Positions 1-11,100 of a DNA stretch of 60,000 nt are shown one piece after another. A program made the translations under genes and the position numbers. The notes beneath the pieces are model-generated. The model made no database searches and was not told the origin of the DNA. It saw only the letters and a program-made list of their open reading frames with translations. Where the stretch lies: NCBI GenBank assembly GCA_002633005.1, contig NMRA01000088.1:197074-257073 (forward strand). Reading direction: 5' to 3'. How positions within the stretch are numbered: position 1 is the first letter of the stretch; every line of letters starts with the position of its first letter. Source of the stretch: Phoronis australis. Lineage: Eukaryota; Phoronida; Phoronidae.

Positions 1-543
1 TCTTTTGAAGTGGTATAACTTAGATATTCATTAATACCTGCCGTAGCATACAATTTTAGTACAAACTATTTGCAGATCACTTATCTGCAGTTGGTTCCGT
101 TCTGAAGTAGATCTACTTGAACTTGTTAAATCTTGTGCATTTGAATACCAGGAATATGCATTGACACACAATGTTGATATTTAGTTGATAACGATGTCAA
201 TTATTTTGATCCCGTAGTTTTTGTTTATTTTAAATGCAATCTCAACCCTTGGGAAACGATGTAGTGATTTTTTTGCCTTTATGTTTGTAATTGTGTTTTG
301 CATGTGACATACTGTCACTGATAGAGGTGGACAGCACTGTTTCACACGTCCGTCCACGTGGAAGAAACTTCATTTTAGATATTAGTTCCGCTAGATTTGA
401 CTGATATTCTACGCAGTCTAATTTCCGGCGAATTGAATTAACTTGACTACACATTATGTCAGTCGATAGATAGAACTATGATGACGTCCAACACACACGC
501 AGCTTGAGTGAGTTCCCGACATTGTTTGGAATCGCATTTCAAG
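1..543. other. intergenic, no feature seen
   Basis: AT-rich sequence without a convincing exon on either strand. The longest open frame (minus, 242-454) shows no family resemblance or splice context. Confidence 0.4.
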
Positions 544-1576
544 GCTTAAAATGTTAAGTTTGAAAATCGTTATCTGGTAATCAAATGGAAAGTACGAAGC
601 AGCTCTGTATAACAATAGTCCTGTTTTAATCAACTAAAAGATATATAAATTGCTATTCGACCACTATACTCTACGAAAAAACAATATAATTCTGAATCTT
701 GTCAATTGAATTATATTTGACAACTCCGCACAAATTTACTTATCTAATTGAGAAGCAATTTGATTGAAATGTATCGCTTCTCAATGCTCTTTGGCCACAA
801 AAGTTTCTGACGAAATTGGTCAAACGAAAATTCGTTTTAGCTAATGAAAAATGGAACCATTTAAAAAAAATCATTTATAGAAAGAAATTCGAGTATTCTC
901 GAAACCTAAACTTGACTTCACTAAAATTCATCCCGATTTTTTCTGCATCAAACTTTTGAGTTTCTTCAAAATTGTATCCAGGGCTGCCTTTCGTAAACCC
1001 AAGGCACTTACCAAAACGTACGATCACCAATCTGCGCCAGATGTCGTTATGCATTACAATATCTCTTCTCGCGAGTCTTCGGTCTAACACTTTCCGACAC
1101 TTCTAAATGTTTAGGTATTTCCCTTTAAAAGTGACCAACTGACCAACAGTAAAATGACACTGTTGCTTTTTGTCATCTTGAAAAAGTTGCTCAGAGCCAT
1201 TAACTTTTGCGAATTCAACGTAACAACTCAAATGCATAGGTCTACTGATACCCCGCGTAACAGCGAGTACCTGAGTTAAAAAAATCCTGTTGTCCTCACT
1301 TGCAGTTTCGACAGGACGGTCCCGGATTACAAAGCGACACTTGAATCTCATGGCATTTACCCAAAATGCTGCAACATCCGTCAAGCAATTCCCTGGCCTC
1401 GTTTTCGCACCATTGGAGTTTCTCATTATTATTTGTGGGTGTCTTTATTTCTTCAAGTCAAGTTTGTCACTGAACTACGTTAAGTGTATTCAACCTTTCA
1501 ATATCAGCAAAGTTTTACTGTTGTGCTGTGGGCTGCAACTCTGACGGCACAAAATTGAATAAACTTGAGAAGTATC
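544..1576. repeat. tandem ~1 kb duplication, copy 1
   Basis: Copy 1 of a ~1030-bp segment that reappears from 1580 after a single n at 1579. The two copies are nearly identical, with scattered single-base changes and a few small indels (for example four bases near 885-890 and four near 1455). The sequence shows no recognisable coding region. The short open frames on both strands are the same in both copies. The single-n junction and low divergence suggest two alleles of one locus laid end to end by the assembler rather than a real tandem duplication. Confidence 0.85.
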
Positions 1577-1579
1577 AGN

Positions 1580-2605
1580 GCTTAAAATGTTAAGTTTGAA
1601 AATCGTTATCTGGTAATCAAATGGAAAGTACGAAGCAGCTCTGTATAACAATAGTCCTGTTTTAATCAACTAAAAGATATATAAATTGCTATTCGACCAC
1701 TATACTCTACGAAAAAACAATATAATTCTGCATCTTGTCAATTGAATTATATTTGACAACTCCGCACAAATTTGCTTATCTAATTGAGAAGCAATTTGAT
1801 TGAAATATATCGCTTCTCAATGCTCTTTGGCCACAAAAGTTTCTAACGAAATTGGTCAAACGAAAATTCGTTTTAGCTAATGAAAAATGGAACCATTTAA
1901 AAAAAAATCATATATAGAAATTCGAGTATTCTCGAAACCTAAAGTTGACTTCACTAAAATTCATCCCGATTTTTTCTGCATCAAACTTTTGAGTTTCTTC
2001 AAAATTGTATCCAGGGCTGCCTTTCGTAAACCCAAGGCACTTACCAAAACGTACGATCACCAATCTGCGCCAGATGTCGTTATGCATTATAATAACTCTT
2101 CTCGCGAGCCTTCGGTCTAACACTTTCCGACACTTCTAAATGTTTAGGTATTTCCCTTTAAAAGTGACCAACTGACCAACAGTAAAATGACACTGTTGCT
2201 TTTTGTCATCTTGAAAAAGTTGCCCAGGGCCATTAAATTTTGCGAAATCAACGAAACAATTCAAATGCATAGGCCTACTGATACCCCGCGTAACAGCGAG
2301 TGCCCGAGTTAAAAAATCCTGTTGTCCTCACTTGCAGTTTCGACAGGACGGTCCCGGATTACAAAGCGACACTTGAATCTCATGGCATTTACCTAAAATG
2401 CTGCAACATCCGTCAAGCAATTCCCTGGCCTCGTTTTCGCACCATTGGAGTTTCTCATTATTATTTGTGGGTGTCTTTATTTCTTCAAGTTTTGTCACTG
2501 AACTACGTTAAGTGTATTCAACCTTTCAATATCAGCAAAGTTTTACTGCTGGGCTGTGGGCTGCAACTCTGACGGCACAAAATTGGATAAAGTTGAGAAG
2601 TATCC
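1580..2605. repeat. tandem ~1 kb duplication, copy 2
   Basis: Copy 2 of the segment at 544-1576, beginning directly after the n at 1579. Similarity stops near 2605, where copy 2 runs into unique sequence. Copy 1 is cut at the n. Confidence 0.85.
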
Positions 2606-3645
2606 GTCCAATATTTTCGGACATGGTTCCTAGAATCAGACCCACATTTCTAAAGCGAGGCCAACGCGTTTTCCTACCTCCAAAACAAAACAGATTTCTA
2701 TCTGGGACCGTTCTAATGGAGTAGTACCCGGGGCAGCAAGCCCGTATTATTTCCATGTGAACAATCCTTATCTCCAAAGCTGCTTTTCATTTCTCACGCA
2801 CCATTCACTGCTTGCACGAATTCGCTTGAAAACGAGGTGTTGTGTCCAAACTAAAAATGGTTCTGCATGTTTGGAACACGCGAGCTGTCACGATTGTGTT
2901 GTTAAAATTGATGCTAATACGAGGCATTGTGTCGTTAACAAAAATGCACAACAGTCATTTTTGCATCGACACCAAAACGCGAGTAAGTTTATTGCGACCC
3001 TTCAGCCCACAGACATGAAAAATCAATAAAAACCCAGGTGGTGATGTCCCTCAGAAGCACGCCATTTTTTATATTTGAAATCAAGCAGCTGATGTCCACT
3101 TTTTATGTAACTCGAATGACTCGGACCGTAGAATTGTGTAACAAGTTGAATCATACTATTTACCAGGTACATTTTAGGAAATTTGCTCAGGGTCGCCTTG
3201 CCCTTAGAGCCTGAGATACGAAGGCCAATTCAGCGACATTAGTTTTTCAACGTATACTCCTTCACCAGGAACGTTAATGCCCTACCGGCATGTGGTGTAT
3301 TAAAAATTAACCCTGTCACGATTTTAAGCGTGCTTAAGCGATAGCCATTAATTATGACAATTAAACGCAGGAAATTGGGTCGATTACGCCCCTTTGGTTA
3401 CCTTACACCTACGCTTGTGTTTTGTAGTTCTTGAACACGCAGTGCGCATATGCTAAGTTACAATTCAAAGCTGCACCATAGTGCATGTATACATATGTTT
3501 TTCCTCATTCTGACGGAAAAAAACGTGCATTTTATCAACCTGAACGAATTCCTTTTGTTTGTAAAGCTAACAAAGGTTTTTTTGTATTATGCGCTCTAGC
3601 TGCAGATAAATGTATCTATGTGAGCGCAACACAGTTGAAAGCAGA
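2606..3645. other. intergenic, no feature seen
   Basis: No exon supported. Open frames here (2757-3029, 3485-3691, plus) are short, have no splice context and resemble no family I know. Confidence 0.35.
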
Positions 3646-3646
3646 G

Positions 3647-3934
3647 GTCTGTTTCCTGGAAAGTGACGTAAGACTTAAGTCAGGGATTTGATCTTACGCT
3701 CCACACCACTATTTCGAATATTAATAAAATTTCATTTGAGAAAAAGTATAAAGATTCTGAGAATAGACAAATAACTTCTAGTTATTGAGATCATTTTTGT
3801 AAATTATGTTTATAAGACTGTGATGCACTCAAAATTTCTTGGCTCATTGCCAACCTTTATTCAGCAATAGCGATGTGGGAGCGTAGGATTAAGTTTTTGT
3901 CTCAAGACATAAGTCATCTTTCATGAAACAGAAC
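3647..3934. mobile_element. MITE-like element, family A copy 1
   Basis: The left end (ctgtttcctggaaag at ~3649, continuing to cttacgctccaca) is matched inverted at the right end (tgtgggagcgtagg to ctttcatgaaacag, ending ~3932), giving imperfect terminal inverted repeats of about 55 bp. The interior is AT-rich and non-coding. A diverged second copy lies at 40626-40863 and shares the left-half sequence. The transposase superfamily cannot be assigned. Confidence 0.7.
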
Positions 3935-4149
3935 CCTGATTTCATGTCAAATATCATTAAATCGTAAATCACATTAATTAATGTTAACAGGAAAATAGAT
4001 AGGTCAAGTGTGTTGAAACAGTTTGAGGAATTAAAATGTCATTAAAATAATGTGCTTGCATCCTAGATCGCTTGTGCAACTGTTTGTTTCCAAGCAATTA
4101 TCCGAAGCAAAAGTTTCTGTTAGAAAGCGCGATGCGTAAATCCTTCTGC

Positions 4150-4206
4150 TTACATCTACCATAAACCAGTCTTCTTTGGAGTAACTAATTCAGTCTTCTT
4201 TGGAGT
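4150..4206. repeat. short direct duplication (~28 bp x 2)
   Basis: The string cagtcttctttggagtaact occurs twice, about 28 bp apart. Confidence 0.85.
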
Positions 4207-4348
4207 AACTAAGTTTTGGTTTAGCCCCTTTCTTATCAACTAGTCTTGACTCCTACTCCTTACTCGTGTTCAAAGGGATTCTTGAGAGGAAGAACTAGTT
4301 GAGAACATGTTTACATTGGTACGCGGTTTGTCAAAAAATTGTTTTTGT

Positions 4349-4725
4349 TAAAATATGCGCGCACACAGGGGGAGGGGGGGCTCGGGGGACTCGAAAGACC
4401 CCCCATTTTTGGTGAAGTGGGCAAAAAAATGGTCTGGTTCATTTGCACTGAATTGGTAAAATGAAAGAAAATTCTTCTAATATTATGCTGTGATAAAACA
4501 TGCGCGCGCACACTCCAACGACCCCCCATTTTTGGTGAAGTGGGCAAAAAAAAATGGTCTGGTTCATTTGCACTGAATTGGTAAAATGAAAGAAAATTCT
4601 TCCAGGCACAGCCCGATCGTGAAGCTAATATTATGCTATGATAAAACATGCGCGCACACAGGGGGAGGGGCTCGGGGGACTCGAACGACCCCCTATTTTT
4701 GGTGAAGTGGGCAAAAAGGTCCGCC
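4349..4725. repeat. tandem ~140-bp repeat, three copies
   Basis: Each unit contains a cgcgcacac start, a ccccatttttggtgaagtggg segment and a tggttcatttgcactgaatt segment. Two nearly full units are followed by a partial third, and a further partial copy lies at 5311-5400. On the minus strand the unit encodes a repeated LPTSPK peptide. The open minus frame 4311-4787 is a product of this repetition. The repeat overlaps the candidate membrane exon at 4631-4765. Confidence 0.8.
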
Positions 4726-4765
4726 TCAGAGAAACAAAAATGTAGAAAACGAGACAAAAAATCCA
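4631..4765 (-). CDS. candidate membrane-spanning terminal exon of the FN3 gene
   Basis: A strong 3' splice site (pyrimidine-rich tract ending tttttag, just right of 4765) opens a frame that begins WIFCLVFYIFVSLRRT and then LPTSPKIGG, stopping at 4631. The pattern is a short hydrophobic span, basic residues and a proline-containing tail, as in single-pass receptors. The problem is phase. The nearest upstream FN3 exon (4989-5199) ends with one spare base, which would instead select the next frame, where the span reads VDFLSRFLHFCF and is less hydrophobic. Either an exon is missing or this frame is not used. Confidence 0.25.
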   Translation of the reverse strand, partial: WIFCLVFYIFVSLRRTFLPTSPKIGGRSSPPSPSPCVRACFIIA

Positions 4766-4988
4766 CTAAAAAGGCAGGAACTACCAAAATTCGAGGAATG
4801 TACGTTTCATAGCTCTGAACCTACCCCCTGAATCTTATAGTAAAAGGTCCACATCCTCAAAAACTCGTGCCCCCAATTTTTAAGGCTGTGTGCGCGCATT
4901 TAAAAGGCGGGTTAGCAACTGTAGAATGCTTGAAATTTCAGTTGAAGTTAAACCAAGCGAAAAGGAATACAATTCATCCCCTCTCTAC

Positions 4989-5199
4989 CTGATAGCTTAA
5001 TTTTCTTCCTTTTTCCTTTAGACCGTCCTCCATTGACATAAACGGCAAATACGGAAACCACGTGCTCTCCCTCAGAAGGTAGGTTTTCTATTACCAGCGA
5101 CGTGTTCGATGTTTCTATTGGGTAACTCCATGCTCTGCTTTGGACGGCTTTGTGTATAATTTCGTAAAACGAAATGTTACCTTCGAATAACCTCGGTTT
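4989..5199 (-). CDS. FN3-domain exon
   Basis: Minus-strand exon between a good acceptor (gatctttttcag) and a GTAGAG donor, 211 bp, entering in phase 0. It encodes the second half of a fibronectin type III domain. It starts KPRLFEGNISFYEI (proline, G-I, then the C-strand tyrosine) and ends with the F and G strands LPSEGEHVVSVFAVYVNGG, followed by a lysine-rich stretch. It would fit directly after a first-half exon ending in a tryptophan such as that at 17225-17404. It is the most typical FN3 half in the region. Confidence 0.55.
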
Positions 5200-8100
5200 C
5201 TGAAAAAGATCAGATATTTAGATTTTAAGCAGTTGCAGAGAAGCGGATATGAACAGTGAATGTTGCCTTGTGCTCATGTTTGTATTTCATTCATTGAAAT
5301 TCAGTGGTAAAAATGGTCTGGTTCATTTGCACTGAATTGGTAAAGTGAAAGGAAATTCTTCCAAGCACAGCCCGATCGTGAAGCTAATATTATGCTATGC
5401 GCTACAAAATTTTTATTTGATATATAAGCACAAACGGCAGTTAAAATGCACAATTTCTTTTGTTTTAAGTAGCTGCAGTCTAAAATAAATTTCTCTTGGC
5501 TGTTCTCAAGTACACTACATTGTCGCCGATTAAACGACACAGACCAATACGAAAGCAGACGACGACGAACGTAGGACTCCGTAAAACCAAGTATTGTAAT
5601 AAAACTACTCGAATACTGTGAGCGACGACTGGAACACACTCGAAGTGAGTGGAATTAGTCATTCTTTCTGGTCATTAGTTCCAAAATTTGCATACAGTAA
5701 CCTGCAGGCGGTAAGCTTCGACATCACGACGAAAAGATCCATTAAATCGATTAAAAGTATAATTCCGAGTTATTGGTGTGAGCGCATTAGCAGCATTAAA
5801 ATGTTGTTTTGAGCTATATTCCACATTTTCCAAAGTAGTAGCGCCACATCATAATTGATCATTAGAAATTCGGGCTCAGAAATGTATCGTTACATCGAAG
5901 GATTTACCTACATACAGAAGGTCATAGCTTTCAAGTTATCGCGTTTCCAACAGTAAAATGCATTTTAGGATTGATTTTTGGACGGGGTAGACTTCTTGAG
6001 GTTATTAACTTTGACTAAAACTCTAAAACAACAAAATCCGTTGAGTTTTCGTAATTTAATTATAAATCGCCGGTCCTTGCCGTTGTCTGACAGACCGTGG
6101 CGGCACTCGCTAAAATCAAGGCCAGTGACTCTTAAAATAGACTGCAATTTATCGAGTGGGACTTACATCCGTTACTAAATCGTAAGCCCTGTTTAGACGT
6201 TTTAAAACTGTGACATAGCGCAAAATGGCACGACGCAAGAACGGATCGGTGTCAAGAGGCCGTTTACACACACACGACGCTGAAACAGAGTCAAGGCGGA
6301 ATTAAATCCTGACAGAAATGTGTAGATTGCATGCTAAAGGTTACGTGTGGCGAGAGAAAATTATGCGAGTTTTTGCATATTAATATATTTAGCTATTCTC
6401 CCAGTCGCCAGTGCAACTAAAGCGGCGCTGCGCGAGTGGATTTTCATTGCCTGGTCGCCCAGGTGGCGAGCTAATTTCCGGAGAGTTCGTTTGTGTGAAA
6501 AAATTGTCTTCTCTCATCACGGTGTTTTTATTTGGACAGTAGTTTCAACTTTTGTAGAATTAAACGGCACTTTAGACTACAACCGCGAGGTTCCGGGTTC
6601 GATTCCAAGCTGAGGCTGACCTAAAAATTTACTTTTTTCGACGATAACGCCCCTTAAAAATGAAATATTTAACACGAGGGCATCATTTAATTTATGTACT
6701 TGGTGACAAAAGGCTTCTGCCATATTCCACAAATTATGCACATTGNNNNNNNNNNNNNNNNNNNNNNNNNNNNNNNNNNNNNNNNNNNNNNNNNNNNNNN
6801 NNNNNNNNNNNNNNNNNNNNNNNNNNNNNNNNNNNNNNNNNNNNNNNNNNNNNNNNNNNNNNNNNNNNNNNNNNNNNNNNNNNNNNNNNNNNNNNNNNNN
6901 NNNNNNNNNNNNNNNNNNNNNNNNNNNNNNNNNNNNNNNNNNNNNNNNNNNNNNCGCTATGATGAAACTTAAGCAGTCTATTCTACCACCACTAATACCT
7001 AAAATGAGTTTTTTAGACCTTAAAACTGATTGTCCTTTTATTTTTTATCATAGTCAAGACGAACTTTTAATATACATAACTAGACGGAACGTCTGAAATA
7101 CGCACCAAATTAAATGTTTGTCTCAAAATAAAAAACTGTTAACTTGTCTGCTGATCTTGTTACTGCAATTGTTTGAAAGGCCAAAACTCCCTCACTGTCG
7201 AATTTGAAAAACGTGAAAGGCATAAGGTTATCAGAAGACTGCACAGAAATAGACCTGCTCGAAGCTGCCGCACATTGCACAGCGTACTGTGATCTTGCGA
7301 TTTTTCTCCGATATACGGCGTATCGAGCGTTATCTTCATTTTACCTGATACTACATGATAGCATTGACATAAAGAGAGTTCGCATCTATGCATCATACTC
7401 GCTGGTTCCCTGCGTGCCGCTAGGTGGTCAGTAGCCAGCACGCATGTTGGCTAGGCACGTAGGGGACCAGCAAGTGCATCATATGCCTCGGTTCAGTCCC
7501 ATGAGGGCGCTGCCTGAGGCTACGTCTCCGTAGGACGTCTCGTAGCACGTGCGCCAGCATAACTCGATTAGCTTACAAAATACAACACTCTTGTTAAAAA
7601 TACCAGTCATCGAAAACTAGCGGTGTGATCACAGAGTGATGTGTTCTGCATGTACATTACAAAAACCTGAAATTTCCCACGAATGTAGCAGTAAAATTAA
7701 GCTTCGCATTAGAGTTGAACAGTCCTATCTTTCTCGTATACGGTGTACATGTAACTATTCTTCGCACTGAAATTGAACCGTTGTTATACTTGCATGTAAA
7801 TCAACGCGTCTCACATACATACGATACCAAGACCGGGTTTTCTCTGTGGAGTCAGCTTGCTTTAATAATGCAATAAAGCGCGTATTCACTCAAGGGTATT
7901 TACACATTGTATCTTGTAGTATTCAATGTTTTCTACATGGCTGGAGTTTGCTTGCGGATAAGCGTTGCCTTTTCCCCACGGAAAAAATGCGATACGAACT
8001 CCTACTGTTGCGTGCGTGGAAAAAACGAACTTAACTGATAAGCAGCGTAATTATTTGGTCTTTGGACCGGGTATTATCTGACAGTGTTGGGTAGAGAAAA

Positions 8101-11100
8101 TTTTGTAATGAAAATCGAATGTTGAAGATTTATCGCATGAACTCAAAAATTCTTTGCAAGGGCAAAATTTTCCGTAAAACCCCCAGAAAGACTCGCATGA
8201 ATGAGCCCTCTGTGAAACGTGCTCAGGGAAATCTCGTGTCCATTTGTTTGATTGATATTCCCCAAAATCCCAGAAGACCCCATGTCATTTGTAAGCAAAA
8301 GTTAAATTACACATCCACAAGTTAAATGAGCGTGTAACATCCATACTCTTGATTTAGGCAAACAACTCAGTAATGCATTCAATAATTAACTTTTTGGAAG
8401 CTATTTCTTTTGAAATGTCTTTTCAATTCGTCAACAATCAATCAGTAAAACACTTAAGAACGCAACCAGGTGCGCGCTCCATGTACGCGAGAACCTCGCG
8501 AAACTAGCGCAAGATCACGGAAAGCCATGCATCGCAAGCGGAGCGCATGATAACACTAACTTCTGTTGCAAGATTCTTGCGTCTTCGGAAATCAGTCAAT
8601 GTTTTATGTCAATGAGACAGGGGTATAAAGAGACATTATCGGTGACAATTTGCTGTGTATTTGAGATTAGCCTCACTGCAAGGCGGATTCCAAACCATGA
8701 CAGCGGACGCAGCCTAACACTTTCAGTGCTTATTAGAGATAAAAGCCAATGCGGCAGGCAGCCGCGTGTTTAACTGAGTTAAAAGTCAACTAATAATTTT
8801 CCGCGAGACTGAAAGCCCTTGTCAGGAATCGGAGGGTTCTAAAACCCTCATTGTGTCCTTTAAAGCGGTAAATCAAACAGCCTAGATTAAAGATTTTCGA
8901 CAAAATGTACCTTTAATTAGGCCTAGCTACCCGTCGTAATGCGATGCACTGGATACTAAAGTAATCGTGCTATTGAAAACAGCCAACCGCACGAGAGAGC
9001 TGAAGACTCGATACTGAAAAAATCTTAATAGAAAATACTCGATTTTTGTTTTAATGGATATCTAATATAAAGCTGACATTCTATCAGGATGATTGATTGC
9101 GCTCTCATTGTATAACTCGTTTTTTTTTCCTCAAACGTTACAATATGCGAAATCGTATAGTGTTAATCTTAAGATGCAACACATTTCTCTTGGAAATAAA
9201 AACCTATGGAGAAGTACTGACTATCATGTTTGTCGACTTTAACCCAACATGCAGCCTTGATATTTCTTTTCCCGCATAAATGACGTTATGATAATCTAGG
9301 AATTCCCGGAATTCGCTGAGAAATGCGACCATCGTACCTAACTTCTTGTTTTCTCAAAACCGTCTAGTTTTACGAGGAGTGCTAGACACAGCTGAAGACT
9401 GGCTTGTTCGGCGTCGAACCATTACGACATCTGGTTACGGTTCACAGAAGGGACGCAATGGGTTTCTGGGCTTAAAACGCAATTTGAGTATTCTTTTTGG
9501 GTACGAGCGACGTTACGAAGTTGTTTATTATGACCAGAGATATAAAACATCAGAATCCACCGTGTCTTTGAAATTTTAGGAGAAAGTCTTCCAGAAAATT
9601 TTACGTTATATTATAAGATTGCGCAAACACATCCAGCGCTCATAACAGCAGATAAAAAACAAAGAACGTGCTGTTTACAGCCAACATGTGGCTTGATTGA
9701 TTGAGTTCCCACAAATCTCTAACCGTGAAAATCTTGCCCTGTTTTGGATTTGCAATTTTCAGAAGTCGAGTTTACAACTTTGTAAGTCTCCATGATTGCT
9801 CCATTTTCTGTATAAAGTTCAGAGAGTTATTTTGGTGTGTCTAACTAACCGAGTAAAACTTTGTGGTAACTTTTGGACCTGCGAAAACAAGCATAGGCGT
9901 TACGGTGTTGACTATTTTCAACAGCAGGAATTTCATGTTGTAGTTCGCTAGAGTAATGAAAGCGAGAAAGTGACTTTCGCTTGTTCCTTGTCCAGATTCG
10001 GTGGACAATACATGGTGGCTCATTGATTTAAAAACAGGGGAAGTACTCCTACTTTCAGCCTCTCCCATTGTTTGGTTAGATTAAGTTCATTAATTTATTT
10101 TGCTTTTTGTCATCAGCTGGCATCGATTTCCTCCCACGACTTTCTGTACCAGTCGCAGTCAGGTAGGCACAATCGTATTCTTCTTTGCAGTGGGAAATGT
10201 ATGGGACATGATGTCCTTCATCCAAGGATATTTCAAGAGGTTTGTCGTTTCCGTAAACCATTAGTGCATTCTACCGCACATCAGTGAAAACTTGCCGGAA
10301 GTATGCTAGCAGGAAAGGCGTTAAAACGCTGTTTATACCACTCAAAGTTCCCGTCCGCATTACATGGGGTCTGCAGGTGACGATGAACACCTGCCCGCTT
10401 AAGATCTGGTCGCCATCTGGCGGGATAATGAATTTCAATATGGCGCGGCTTTTTCGAATATCGACTATTGCCATAACCCTGAGTGAATGATCACGTGGTT
10501 CAGCAGGGAAGCCGCAACCATTAACCCGGTACAGAAGTCGAAAATATTTTTCATAAAAGATAAAATTCGTGTAAGTATTTCAACTTTGACTATCTAACTA
10601 TCTTCGATTTTGCATCTTCACAAATTTTCTCAGTAGCACCATTGTCGAGATAATTCTATTATAACGGATTTAATTTACACTGACCGCGGAATGACTGTTT
10701 GAATCGAAACACGCCTTTGCCATCAATTCTCAAGATAAAAGACATTACAAGTTGTAATAGCCACAATGGACTGGTCTTAATAAAAGTATTGATGGTCCTA
10801 AGAGATTTATAACGTCTTTTAATGACTAGAATGTTCGCAAAACTGATCATGAAAACACTTAATATACTCCTAGTTTAAGGGTTTTCGAATTGGATGTCGA
10901 TTTATACCTTCCGTTTCCCAGTACGACTGGTTTAGGGTCCATAAACTGTATTTTACAAAAATCGCTTTTATTCGCCAAATGCCTTCATTTAGTACTGGGC
11001 TGCCTTTCATAGACACAAGAATGTCGCGTGTAAATCTAGTGTGGTCACGTGCTTGGCTAGCAATGCATGACGATATCTCGCAAAGTCTTTCGCGATCTTG

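Noticed and set aside
875-2123. Similar ~70-residue minus-strand frames in both copies of the 1-kb duplication
   Set aside because: They are the same sequence twice, no splice context or family resemblance, and the stops and starts are consistent with chance.
6660-7096. Open frames across the N run
   Set aside because: They are created by unread bases.
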